Origin: Tetragonia tetragonoides
Lineage: Eukaryota > Streptophyta > Magnoliopsida > Caryophyllales > Aizoaceae
Length of the DNA stretch: 64,000 nt
Assembly (NCBI GenBank): GCA_038025085.1
Contig: CM076149.1
Span: 29,177,001-29,241,000, forward strand
Direction: 5' to 3'
The first letter of the stretch is position 1; every line of letters starts with the position of its first letter. The notes beneath the pieces are model-generated. The model made no database searches. It saw only the letters and a list, made by a program, of their open reading frames with translations, and had not been told where the DNA came from. Position numbers and translations under genes: made by a program. Below are positions 23,449 to 35,400 of the stretch, piece by piece.

Positions 23449-24005
23449 GAGGACCTATATAAAGAAAAAGATTATGGGGCAAGTAGTCAGTTTTCACAAC
23501 TGACCAAACCCTCACCATTTTCTCTCTCCTCCTTCTCTCTCTCTCACGGCTTTCACTCTCTTTTCCTCCTTCTCTCACCGGGTTCTCTCTCTCTCTCTCT
23601 CCCTCACCGGAGAACCACCACCACCACCGGCAGCCCTCCCGCCGGTAACCACCTGTTCTTTCTCTCTCTTCCTCTTTCTTTTTCCATTTCTCTCTTTCTC
23701 GCGTTTTCTTTCTCTCCCCCTCTATTTTTGCGTGCTCGTCGTCACCGGACCACCTGACCACCAGGTCGTTGCCTGGGTGGTGACTGGTGAGTGGCCGGCG
23801 TGGACCACCCTCCCCCGTGCTCTCTCTCTTTCGTTCTCTCTCTTTCTCTCTCTTCGCAACCCTCTCTCTCTCTCTCTCCTCGCCTCGCTGAAGCTCCGGC
23901 GACCACCACCATCGGCCATGGTGGTCAGTGGGCGGTGGTGATGGTGATGGGTCAGGTCAGGTCATGGGTCCCATGCATGGGTAACTGTGAACTAGACTTG
24001 GTTCT
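23449..24005 (+). promoter_or_regulatory. Possible promoter and CT-rich leader, no gene body
   Basis: A CCTATATAAAG box near 23453 is followed by about 450 bp of CT-rich, leader-like sequence with CCGG-rich islands and no convincing ORF. It stops where the LINE tail begins at about 24008, so any gene it served is missing or displaced. It could also be part of an LTR. Confidence 0.3.
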
Positions 24006-24007
24006 GT

Positions 24008-25870
24008 TTTTTTTGGAAAATGGTAAGTAATTGTATTCCGTTTGCCAAAGGGATGCCGGAAAAGCACCATCGGAATTACACCTAAAAGATATACCTGCGA
24101 GGTATCCTAAAGAGCCATAACTCTAAACAAAGTGATAAGAAATAAAACTCCCACCACTTCTACCCCTGCACCCTTACGAGCCTATCTGTAACAGTATTCT
24201 CATCTAAGTTATCAGCTCTACATATATTACATACGAATGCAAACATCATAATTTATACTATATACAATCTATGAAGTATTCCTATACTTCCTGCAAAAGT
24301 TCTAGAATTTAGTTCTATCCCAATCTCATACTTTGTGGCAAGGAATGCGCATCTTCTTCTTCTCTTTTCCCAGGATTTTCCCCTGTTGAATTTTTGAAAC
24401 CCTCGCGGTTCGTGGTTTAAGCTGCTAACTCTCATTGTGATCCCCATCCAGCACAGAACCTTCTGCCAAATCTCCTTGCTATAAGAACATTCAAAGAATA
24501 GGTGTCTGCCACAATTCAGAATCTGATAGCACATGTTACATCTGTTAACCAAGAGAATCCCTCTCTTGCATATATTATCAGTAGTGGCCAGACCATCGTT
24601 AATTGCGATACAAGCAGTTACTCAGGGTTTGGGCGCTGTAGTAGGTTCCCAGACTGTCCTAAACCAGTGACAGGGAGTAGTAGTCTTCTGGAAGAAGTCA
24701 TAGGCTCTACAAACCAAGAACTTCCCCCCTCTGTGTTAGCTCTCATGCTCTGTGCTTGTGTTATATCCCCTACTTGCTGGATAAAAGAATCTGGCAAGTG
24801 CAGAATTCTTTTCCAACTCCAGGAGTCACCTTGCTTTGCTTTAACCTCCCAAATAGTTTGTTGTTTCTAGTAATATCTACTAATCCATTTTACCTGGATG
24901 GAATCACTCTGTTTATGTAACCGAGCAATCCACTTCAACGTTAAAGCCTTATTCCAGCTCAAGGTCTCTTTAATGCCAAAACCACATTCTTGTTTCTTGC
25001 GACACTTTTTTCCTACCGCATGAAAATCATACGCCTCTTTTCATCAGAGCACCCCCAGATAAAGTCTCTACACAATTTCTCAATTTTCCTAAGAATCTTA
25101 ACACGGAGTAGGAAAGTAGAACCCCAAAAATTCTGAATACCAAAAATAACAGTATTTACAAGCTAGATTTTACCTGCATATGAGAGCATTTGTGTACTCC
25201 AATGCTCAATTTGACGTGTGATCTTGTCGATTAATCCCTAAAACATATGAGATCCGAGCTGAGTTCAAAGGTAACCCCAAGTACCGAATAGGCAAATCCC
25301 CCTCCTTAAACCCAGTTTTCTGTAAGATATCCTCCTTGACTCTGTGAGTAACTCCACCAAGAAAAATATTTGTTTTCTGCGGGTTAGCGATCAAACCAGA
25401 CATGCTAGAGAAGCTGGTTAAACAATCAAGAGTCGCTTGTACTGATCTTGTATCCCCTCTAGTGAAAGGGAGTAAATCGTCAGCAAAAGTCAAATGGTTA
25501 ATCCCCAACCTAGAACATTTAGGGTGAGCATCAAAATTCCTTCTAGCACCAGCCAAACGAAGCATTCTGGACAGAGCTTCCATGCTCAAAACGAACAAAT
25601 AAGGTGAGAGAGGGTCACCCAGTCTCAACCCCCTCTTACCTTCAAACAGACCCCTAGGACTCCCATTAACACACACAGAGAACCTAACAGAGTCAATACA
25701 CGTCATGATCCATTGAACAAACAAGTCTGGGATCCCAAAATGCTTGAGTACACAGGCCAAGAAATCCCAATTCAAAGTATCGTATGCTTTGCGAATGTCT
25801 ATTTTCATAATAGCCCTTGGAGAGATCATTTTCCTCCCATAGTGCTTAGCTAACTCATGGCTAAATTTCT
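24008..25870 (-). pseudogene. LINE (non-LTR retrotransposon) ORF2 remnant
   Basis: 5'-truncated L1-type element. The minus strand reads a reverse transcriptase segment (25829-25206): KIDIRKAYDTLNWDFL, GDPLSPYLFVLSMEALSRML, and the catalytic FADDL box. It continues through YAGKI and IEKLCRDFIWG (about 25160-25050) with stops, to a zf-RVT fragment (24552-24400: CNMCYQILNCGRHLFFECSY). The motif before GDPLSP is GLRL, where GLRQ is usual. A short A run at the 3' end (T8 on plus at about 24008-24015) fits a poly(A) tail. Frameshifts and stops make it dead. No target duplication found. Confidence 0.8.
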
Positions 25871-26274
25871 TTAATAGAGTTGATGTTCTTCACTGCTTTC
25901 CAGAAGTTAATGTTGTAGCCGATTATCTGACTTATTTAAGATATTCGACCAGTCTATTACCAATTTATTCGTAAAGATATCTTAGGTTAACCTCTCTGTT
26001 ACCGAGTTATCATGCCTTTTTTTAAAAAAAAAGCAAAAAAAAGGTCCCCCAAGCGCCAAGCCCCAACTCCCGACTCCCGAGCCCCCAGGCCCCAGCCTCC
26101 AGCCTCCCTCGCTCTCCTAGTCGCAGCCACAACTATCAAAACACTCTCTCAGTCTTCTCTCTCTCATTTTTTGACCGACGAACCACGCAACAAACAATCA
26201 CCGCCTCACCGGCGACCCACTATCTCCATTCACCACCTGAGAGTCGAGAGAGAGAGAGACAGAGAGTTTCAAAA

Positions 26275-29200
26275 ATGAACAAGAAGAAGATATTCAAGTT
26301 AGCAAAAGGGTTCAGAGGGAGAGCAAAGAACTGCATAAGAATAGCAAGAGAGAGAGTTGAGAAAGCGCTTCAGTACTCTTACCGTGATCGCCGTAACAAG
26401 AAACGTGACATGCGCTCTCTTTGGATTGAACGCATCAATGCTGGCTCCCGTCAACATGGGGTATGTTTTTCAATTTTATGAAAATGAAATTAGAATTTTT
26501 TAAGTTCTGGGATTTGTTTTAGTCACATTATTGGTTCTTCTGGATTAATTGAAAGTGATACTGTTTAGCTGGTTTAATTTGTTGTTCACTTGAAGTTATT
26601 CTTTATTTGTGAAATGGGTTTGGGTTGTTTTCCTTCAACATTTAACTGTTTGAGTATTACTTCGTGTTGGGTTATACTGGTATAAAAAAATTACGTGTTT
26701 GGAGGACAAATACCATGTGGTTTGAAAGTTAAATGTTCATCTGGGTCTGAATTTGCTGCAATTTTACTGAAAGGTAACTGTGAATTAGTGCTCCAAGCTT
26801 GGAAATTCTTCCAGTTATGGCTAATTGACCAGGGAAACAACACCACAAACCACAATTGGCCTACTTGCATTTGTTATTACTGTGAATTTAGTTTGCTTGT
26901 AATGTTTCTGAGGAGGTTCTCATATGGGTATTTGTAATTGTAAATGAGCAATGGCCAACGTGTAAGGGCATTCTAAACGACTGAGCCTTTGTAGGTGATG
27001 ACTTATAGGAGAAAACTAGAGCCTAGGGGGACTTATTTTTGTGAAGGGGGTTGCCGTAAACTTTAAAACACTTCTCAGGAAAAACAAAAGAAAAAATAGA
27101 TGAAATTGTCTCTTTAGTGAACTTCCAGCAGTTAGACTCCCAGAGTGTAGGAATATTCTGCTGTTCATTAGTCGTTGGCATGTTTGAATTGCACAAAAGA
27201 CCTACTTCCTGAGGATTGTTATATCACAACGTACAACCTGAAGAAACAGATTCATACTTATCATCCAATACGAAATCCAGAAGCAGACCAACCGCTTATA
27301 GTCTAGATGACCTGCATCAAAAATAATTTGATAAAATAGCCGTACTGGAGAGATACCTACCTAATCTTTGTCCAACCTTCTAATGAACTTTGCTAAGAAA
27401 CCTGATATGTCTTTAAGTCAAAGCTACCTGATCGTGGATCCCAACCTAAAGCAAGCAGATTTCGCACTTGATTATAAACATGAAAACAAAAATGCCTAGA
27501 ACAGGCATATGTGATGAGCGATTATTATTCTGGAACACAAAATGTTTGGATGTAATGTGGATTGTGGACCAAACTCTTTTCTAGATGTGGTAACTGACCC
27601 AACATGAGGCATTGTAGACCTCGGTTTTATCTGAACTTGAAATGTGTACCAAAACCAATCTCACCTGAACTCGTAACGAGATAGGCCTGTTACTCACTTA
27701 TCCTTTGGGATTCCTTGTTCTGTGTGAGGGTCTGTGTTGTTGCTAACAGCGTAGGATCTTATAGATAAATAACATTTTGGCTCAATTTCAGTTCTTGGGG
27801 AGAACTTACCAGCATAATGTAGGATGGTTAGATCAAATGTCCTTTTAAATTGCATTTGCTGGTTATTGATCATGGACTATGTCACTTTCAATTTAACTAT
27901 GGTTTGTTTGGGAACTTGAATTTGAAATCATGATTTTGATGAATTAGTAAGATAAATGTAGGTATGTAATTGATGCAAATTCATGGCCTTTCACAAACCT
28001 ACAAAGTTGGAGGATTTCAAATGACATCCCACCATAAAATTTCAAATTCTTCTCCGTCCTCCCTTTTCCTTAAATTTGGAGGATTTCAAATGCATCATTA
28101 TGTTAGGTGTGGAGGCCTTTTTCTTCAATTGAAATTCGGAATTCCAAATCAAATTTCCAAACAACTCGTAATGAAAGTAGTCTCCATTTGCCACCGAGAT
28201 AGAGAGACCTATCTGCATTTGTTGCTGCATTGTGATTTAGCATGGGCCTTTAGTGTTAGTGGAGACTGTTTTGTTTGTCCTGCAACTATAGTCCAGCATC
28301 TGCAAACTCGTTGTGTTGGGTTGGAATGGGAAGAGGAGCATACGCTGCTGTAGAGATGTGCTGTCATGGCTGTTGCCTCTCTGTTGGAGTTAGTATGTTA
28401 TGCTTTACTTCTTGCCCCATGACCTTGTTGCAAGCAGAAGCATTGTATTGAGTCTGTTGAGTGTTGTGAAACAGGGTGTTGTACTTGAGCAGTGGGTATC
28501 TACCCTCTCCCTCCTTGTGAGCATGAGTTGCATTTGTTTATTTTTCCTTAGAAAGGTGAGAGAGAATGAGTTTCTTGTCAACTGTCAAGTTAAATTAATC
28601 AAAATAGTAGATAGTTTGAAAACAACATTCCAGTTTGGTTGGTTGTGTAGTATTTTAGATGACACATGACATGATACCAAACTGTGGTTAGTTATGGCAA
28701 TTACAGAAGTAGGTAGGTAAGGAAAATAATAGCTATGTGTGAGCTATGTAGAGCTGGTTGATATTTGAAAAGGACATCTAGGGTTCAGTAGTTTCTGAAT
28801 TCCCGAGGATGCCTTGGATCTAGGATAGATGGATCCGTATCAGTTATTTGTACTTGCTGAAGTTAATGAGGAACAATGCTGATGATGCTTTGAAGCTGAT
28901 GAGCAGAGAACATGGTCGAATCTGTAATTGTAGTAGTATTGCCATGTGAGAGTGAGGAATCCTTATCCTCCTGATATTTTCCACAGTGTTCATTTATAAA
29001 ATTTTCTTTTATGTGAAAAAGAAAAAAAGAACAGAAAAAAGATGCGTTGATCTTGTTCTCCTCCAGGATAGAAGACCTATTTCCTAACAACGTTATAGGG
29101 GCGTTCCTTAGCGTCAAATGCAAATGAGCTGGGACGGCATCCAGGAATTAGTTCGAAACTCAAATGCATAAGCATCTATTTTTCCTAGTCAACTATTGAT

Positions 29201-30878
29201 GTAGTCAGTTGTCACACAATAAGGGTAGAGGTATGAAGGAGCTGTTGTAAAAGTGCAGAAGTCTTGCCTTGTTGGGGATACAGGAGGGGAGTTAGGTCAT
29301 TCCTGCTTTTTTTTTGGACAGCTACATGCATGTGATCTTATGCAGGAAAAAGACTGAGTGCTTGTTGCCAAATGTCAGTGTCCCTGTCTCTATTGATATA
29401 GATTTATTCATCCATAATGAATCCAAAAAATAAGAAAGCCAGACAGCTCTGTTATTGTGGATGATGATATTTTACTTAAAAGGCTTCTGCTGTACAGACT
29501 GCTGACTCAATATATGGAAATGGAATACATTGAAGGACCTAGTTTTCTGCGCGAGGACCCGGTTCTTCTACTTAGAAGCAAAGCCAACCTCGCTAAGTGT
29601 TATGCGTGAATTGGATACTAGATTCGACAATTCTGTGCAAACTTGATCATACTTTTTGCTAAAGAATCTTCTTGAGTTTCACTCAAAAAAAAAAAAAAAA
29701 ATCTTCTTGAGATGAAGGTTAAGCATTGTGAATGTCCATCTTCTCGAGATGGAGGTTAAGCATAGTGAATTTCCATCTTCTGGAGATAAAGGCTAAGCTT
29801 TGGGAATGTCCAGACGCCAGAGATGGCGACTAATTTTGGATGTCTTGCTTGCCGCTTTAAGTGCATGTTTTTAATTCATCAAGACGTCTGATGAATATGT
29901 TTTGAGGAAATTTTGCATCCTGTCACCGGTGTGTTTGATGATTGTCAATGCTTTCATAAGTAGTTTTTTTCCCCTGCCCCCACCGGCCACCGCACATTGG
30001 CGAGTTAGTGTTAATGTGGAAGCCTCTAGGTTTTGTATTGGGTAAAAGCAACTGGAACAAGCAAATCAACGACAAGTTTTCTTTGAAGAATTTGCAATTT
30101 ACTTACAGAGACCTATTCTGCCAAGAAATGCCCTAGGTTGCTAACAAGATTAGGTGTACCTGTTAGTTAGTTTTTACTATTGTTTCAGATTGAAATTCAA
30201 CAATATTTTTATTTTATGAGTTATGACAGTTTTCATTTTGTGGGATGTTTATGAGGGTAGCATCAAGCATGTTGGATTTGGATTTCACTGATCATTCATG
30301 TGCGCAATTCCAGTTGGCTGGTTACATGGAGCTGTCCTGTGAGGGAAATAAAGGCCACGATCCAAATCAAATATTGGCAAAATACTGTGCTTAACCTAGA
30401 TGAAACTCATTCTTTAAGGCCCTCAAGGATACGATATTACAATATACTGAAATCTGCTCCCTTGTGAAGTCTCAATCAGTGTTAAGCATCATGTAGAAGT
30501 TAGAACCCAAAAGGGTTGATCCATCAAGGAATTGTTGTCTTTTCTTTGTAAGTTTGTATGTATGATGTCTTTGTAAGTCTCAAAAGGGTTGGCGCATGGT
30601 TACAATTTCAAAGATTTCTGTCAGGAAACTGCATGTCATGATGCACTTAACAATCCTCATATTGATGTTCTTTTACTGTCTTACTGTCTCAGGTCAATTA
30701 TGGTAACTTCATGCATGGGTTGATGAAAGAGAATGTTCAACTAAACAGGAAAGTCCTGTCAGAGCTGGCCATGCATGAACCCTACAGCTTCAAGGCTCTG
30801 GTGGATATGTCGCGCAATGCCTTTCCAGGGAACAAGAATATACAACCGAAAAAGGTTGGCCTTGCTGTTGTGCTATGA
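26275..30878 (+). CDS. RPL20: Ribosomal protein bL20, organellar, nuclear-encoded
   Basis: Large-subunit ribosomal protein bL20, which binds 23S-type rRNA early in assembly; the nuclear plant gene serves an organelle, most likely the mitochondrion. Exon 1 is 26275-26460 ([44 protein letters not shown]), with donor GGG|GTATGT. Exon 2 is 30693-30878, with acceptor CTGTCTCAG|GTC, and reads [38 protein letters not shown]. Both exons are in phase 0, giving 123 aa, normal for bL20. There is no N-terminal extension, so targeting must lie in the basic N-terminus itself. The 4232-bp intron holds a MITE, a possible LINE scrap and a minisatellite. The start is the first ATG, after a CT-rich leader (about 26100-26274); the 88-aa ORF in the leader is not coding. 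The tail KKVGLAVVL is short, and the AAAAAG|GTTGG just before it could instead be a splice donor to a further exon. Confidence 0.9.
27899..28167. mobile_element. AT-rich MITE in the bL20 intron
   Basis: The left end GTTTGTTTGGGAACTTGAAT and the right end GGAATTCCAAATCAAATTTC + CAAACAAC are imperfect inverted repeats. The interior repeats a TTGGAGGATTTCAAATG motif twice. Related ends occur at 60598-61482. Target duplication not clear. Confidence 0.5.
28168..28270 (+). pseudogene. Possible LINE zf-RVT scrap
   Basis: One frame reads [20 protein letters not shown], which has the C...HLLLHC spacing of plant LINE zf-RVT tails. It is short and has no neighbouring LINE sequence I can identify, so the call is weak. 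Confidence 0.3.
29701..29811. repeat. 37-bp minisatellite, three copies
   Basis: Units start at 29701, 29738 and 29775 with ATCTTCTNGAGATNNAGG. They are diverged by several substitutions and preceded by an A16-18 run. Intronic in the bL20 gene. Confidence 0.85.
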
Positions 30879-32498
30879 TTGTTGTCTTTGATGAGGAACC
30901 ATTCTGCGGCTTGCTTTTGGTTCTTTCTTTTTAGATATTTCAAATGAATGCTTCCCATGATGTAAACTGACGTTGGGATTTTTTTCCCTTCGATTGAGAG
31001 AGTAGCAAGAGCAACCCCATGACAGCTTATGGTTTAGGACTAGGAAATGAATATCAACATTATATGATAAATCTTCCCTTCTCTTACATGTCATAAAATG
31101 TTGTAAGTGTAGTCACAAAGAATTCGAATTCAAGGTTCTTCTCTTGTCTTTAATTGATCTCCTTGTTCCTAGTAAACAATACCCAGGAGGCCAGGAATGA
31201 ATGAACCAACACTGATCAACTCCGAGACAGCTTACTAATTCCTGAGTACAATTCCATGTCGGATGAGATGTTTTGTTTATCTTTTGGATTTATATTTTCT
31301 TCGTACTTTAAAGGGTAAGAGTGAAATTTCTTGGCAGCATTGCGGAGAGCAAACAATTTGCATTACACCTGCTGTATTGCTCAAGGGAAACTGGCAAACA
31401 ATGGCAAAATTGCATTAAGAGATCAAACATTCAAACTTTGTTAAAAGCGGCTGCCAAACATGGTTCAACTCCATGTCCATCGAGACTTTATTGTTTTTTT
31501 CTTTTTTTTTTTGGGGTGGGGAGGGGGGGTGTGTGTGCTAGAGAGGTTTATTTGCCTATTAGTAGTACGTGGCCAAGCCTCACATGCAACATCGTTGAGA
31601 AAATAAATTTATGATAACCCAGCTCAACATCGAAAACTTTGAAGCTCTTCACTTGATCACAACCTTCATTCGCCAACCAATAGCCAATACGCTACTTATC
31701 AATCTTCCTTCACCTCCCAATCCATCCCCCAAAAAAGCCTCCCTACAATTGGGCACCATGATCATAGCAGGCTCATTCGAAACCTCGTCCCTTGTCATCA
31801 TTTGCACCACGACCTGTGAATCAAAAATAATCAACCCTGCCTCTCTTTCCATGGTCAGCCCTCATAAGAGCACAAGGATTTCTGCTCTTTTCACTGTACA
31901 AATGTGATACTCTTGTGAATGTTCAAAGCAGCTGTCCTTGACACGCGGAGAAACCCACCTCCTGCTAGACCCGGATGTCTCTGCAAAAGTCCAGCCTTGA
32001 GCGGGTGCCATCCAGAGAACAAGTACCTTTGTTCATCGCTGCATCTATGGGCGACCAAGCGTTTCATGGAATTCAGCATGTAGGAACTAGGAAACCCAAC
32101 AGGTTTATAGACCATTATTCCCATGTAGTTTGGATAAGCTGGGGACCTGGAGTGTTATTTCAGGATTCTGGTCGCTTCCTCGATCTGCAAGAATGGGTGG
32201 TTTGATAGCTTGGATGCTACAGATCAGCAATATGAACCTGATGGTCCAATGAAATTCCACTTGGTGGTTGTGGAAGTGGTGCACCTTAAAAGTCTTTGGA
32301 AGGGAGGATGGCATTCCCAGTAATCAACACTCTAAAATTACAGCAACACATCTATTCTGAATCCATGTTCACTGATGTAGAACTACACTTAAAAAATTCT
32401 AGTTTCCTCCTATTAGGGAAACGAAGGTTTCTATCCATCTTTAAACTAAATATGTACAAAAAGAATCTTATGTACATTGGCAAAACTAGGCAAACAGC
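30879..32498. other. Intergenic, 3' flank of two convergent genes
   Basis: bL20 (plus) and the 761-codon gene (minus) converge here. No further gene is supported. ORFs of 66-98 codons lack coding character. A T/G-rich low-complexity stretch lies at 31493-31535. Confidence 0.6.
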
Positions 32499-35400
32499 TC
32501 ACTGCTCCAGCTTCACCTGCACGCTTGGTGAACCTTGATATTCGACCAACTTCTTTGGAAGATTTTTCGAAACTATATTGCCACCATTATAGCCATTCAT
32601 AAGCTGCGTTCCAATTTTTGACCTCCATTCCAAGCTATCCATATCCTGCTTCCGATCATGAACCACCCTGTCACAGTAATTCAGCATTGTACCCAAGCCA
32701 GTGTTTGGTGTCCATCCATATACTGCCAATACTCGTGCTTCCCCTTCACTTAGGTCCTCTCCAACCTTTACCATGTCATACACAGGCAAAAACAGAAACC
32801 CACATGCATTAGAATAGCAGGTACGGGATCAAAACAAAAATATTGCAGATCTCTATTACAATACAACAAAAACAAAATCATTCTGTGCAATGCTAGCAGG
32901 AAGTTTATGGACAAGTCGCAAGAACACAAAGCAATTTTGTGATTTATTAGCAAAACAGTAAATCTAGCCATCATTAGGAGCCACTAAACTTTGTTACTCT
33001 TAACAGAACACCGATGGTTTTATATACTACCTCAATTTGATATAAAACTGAAACATGAACAGATAGGATGGCTGGTGGCAAGTCAGGGAGAAAGAATTGG
33101 AAACTGGGGTGAGGCAGAATCAGGACGAATGGAGGACAGCTTTGAATCGACATGTGATCATAACCACATTGCCAGCCATGACTGGTAAAGCCAATTTGAA
33201 AAATCAATGGTAATAAACGACGTTAGGTAAGTTTCTATTATCCCAACAGACAAGTTTTCTGGAGGGAGGATTCAAGAAATACATGAAATTTTAACAAACA
33301 TCATTACATCAACCTCCGCATTAAGCATAAAAACATTCACCTGTTGTGTAGTAGAGAAATATAAAGAATATTTTCAAAGGAAAACAAGAGAAGCAGTCCC
33401 TGATAAAAATGGAACGAAAACAAGAGAAGCAGCAAGTTCATGAGTTGAGAAACATCATCAATCATGAAGGCACTCGAGGCCAGATTCAAATTCATCTCCC
33501 TAAAATACAAACTTTTCTTGAAAGGAGTAGAGAAAGGATAATTGTATAGTACATCTAGTGTAAAGGATGAATGACAACTTTATTCTAATATTTGCGAGAA
33601 TTATATTTTAGATTGTCACGTAAGAGACGTTTGTGTTTTTCTATTAGTTTGCTATTACATAACTTTAGATGTTTATAATTTAAAATCCAATAATTAAACA
33701 ATGGCAAGTAGGACCAAATATGAGTCTTGGATCAAAAAACCGTAAATAGCATGAAAATTTAGATTGCAGATTTCTCATTATTTTGCATATTTGGGCATTA
33801 GTTTGGATTGTATTATGCCAATTTTCCTTTCTATTTCCTTCAATTAATCATTTGTATTTTTATGATCATTATATGAATATTGGAATAAGAATCAACTCAT
33901 TGCTTTCTCTGTAGTCATCCCTCTATGTTTCAAGATTTGGTTGTACTGGTTCTGAACTATTAGCACTTTCAACATTAGTATGAAAGTTCGATAGTCATAC
34001 TAGAATAGTTTATTTTGTATTAAGCTTTAAGGTTTTCTATAACACCTCATTCATTTCAATCAACAAACAAGCTTCTGACTATTTACAATCTTGGCTCGAG
34101 CTCAGTCGTTCACCTGAACACGCCAAGCCATATTGAGCACAAGTTTAACAAGTTCATTGTTCAGCCAAGCTCAAAAATAGTTTCACAAAGATCGTTCAAG
34201 CTTGATCTTAAGTTAGAGACAAACTAGCCTAGCTCGAAACACAACAAAAAGTGGCTCAGCTAAGTTTGGCTACATCCCTCTTCACTATTTATAATTGGCA
34301 TCAGAACAGTTGTCATGATTTTCAATATCTCTCTTAGCAGTGACAGGTACTTTCACTAAAAAATAAAAAAGAAGTGGTAGGTATTTAGTCCAAGGATATT
34401 ACCACAAGTGGTTTGTTCTCGATTAGGGTGATTCGCCCACAGTTGGTAAGCTTCATAGCAGTCACCAAGCGCTTGACTTGCCAATCAATTGGTATTGAAT
34501 TTAGCAATTCAAAGAAGTATGTTGCAAATCCGTATTCGGGACGCTCCAGCACAATTCTGCATGATATAAAGCTCATCAACACACCGTTGAATGAAGATTC
34601 AGCAACAATAATTTGCCAGCAATTCCCACCTGTTATGTCTTTGAAATACAAATATGAAAGACTGAAGATCTCGACACCAACCCCATTCAACAGGCCACTT
34701 CCTGTGTCGCAAATAGCCTGTCTGCAATGTAAGGCCACAACAATCAAAAAAAGAAAAAACCACAGCAGACTTCTAGGAACAAATAGTCAAACAAATCTTT
34801 CCAAACAATGAAGTCAATGAGAAACTAAAATCGAATTATTTGTAATCTGGATACATAACCAAATCATTCCAAACAAGGAAGTGAATGAAAGAATAAAATC
34901 GAATTAATTTGTATCCAGATTTTTCTTTTGTTTTGTTTTGTTTTTGTTTTTTTCTTAATTTGACATCACAGAAACACAGATGTTACAAAGCCATTAAGGT
35001 ACTTTAAAATTACCTGCTCCACAAGTGCGAGAAGACAAGACAAGCAGTAGCTAGCTTTTGCACCCTTTGTAAAACGTAGAAGTGGGAACTTCAGAATGGA
35101 TTGACGATGTGAAAACAGCTGCATCAAAAGAAAAGAAACAGATGCAAAGTTCATATCACTATATCACTAAATTCAACCAAAGGCATTACAGAAATTCGAA
35201 ATATGATAATAACTATATATGTTTGGAAACAGCATCTCTGGCAGCATGTAAGTAGTAAAGTCGTTGATATTTGTACTTCCTGACTTTGCAACAAGATCCA
35301 CACTGGGTGTTTATGGTAAACTATATGTACTGATTTCCATTTGTGCTTTGTTTCGATGAGCAGCAACCATAAGTAAGTTCACAATAAATAAGTACAAACA

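Noticed and set aside
23426..23919. ORFs of 104-111 aa in the CT-rich region
   Set aside because: Ser/Leu- or Arg/Glu-rich frames of CT repeats on opposite strands; no motif.
26012..26278. 88-aa ORF upstream of bL20
   Set aside because: Overlaps the leader; Pro/Ser/Arg composition and no family; the bL20 ATG at 26275 explains the transcript.
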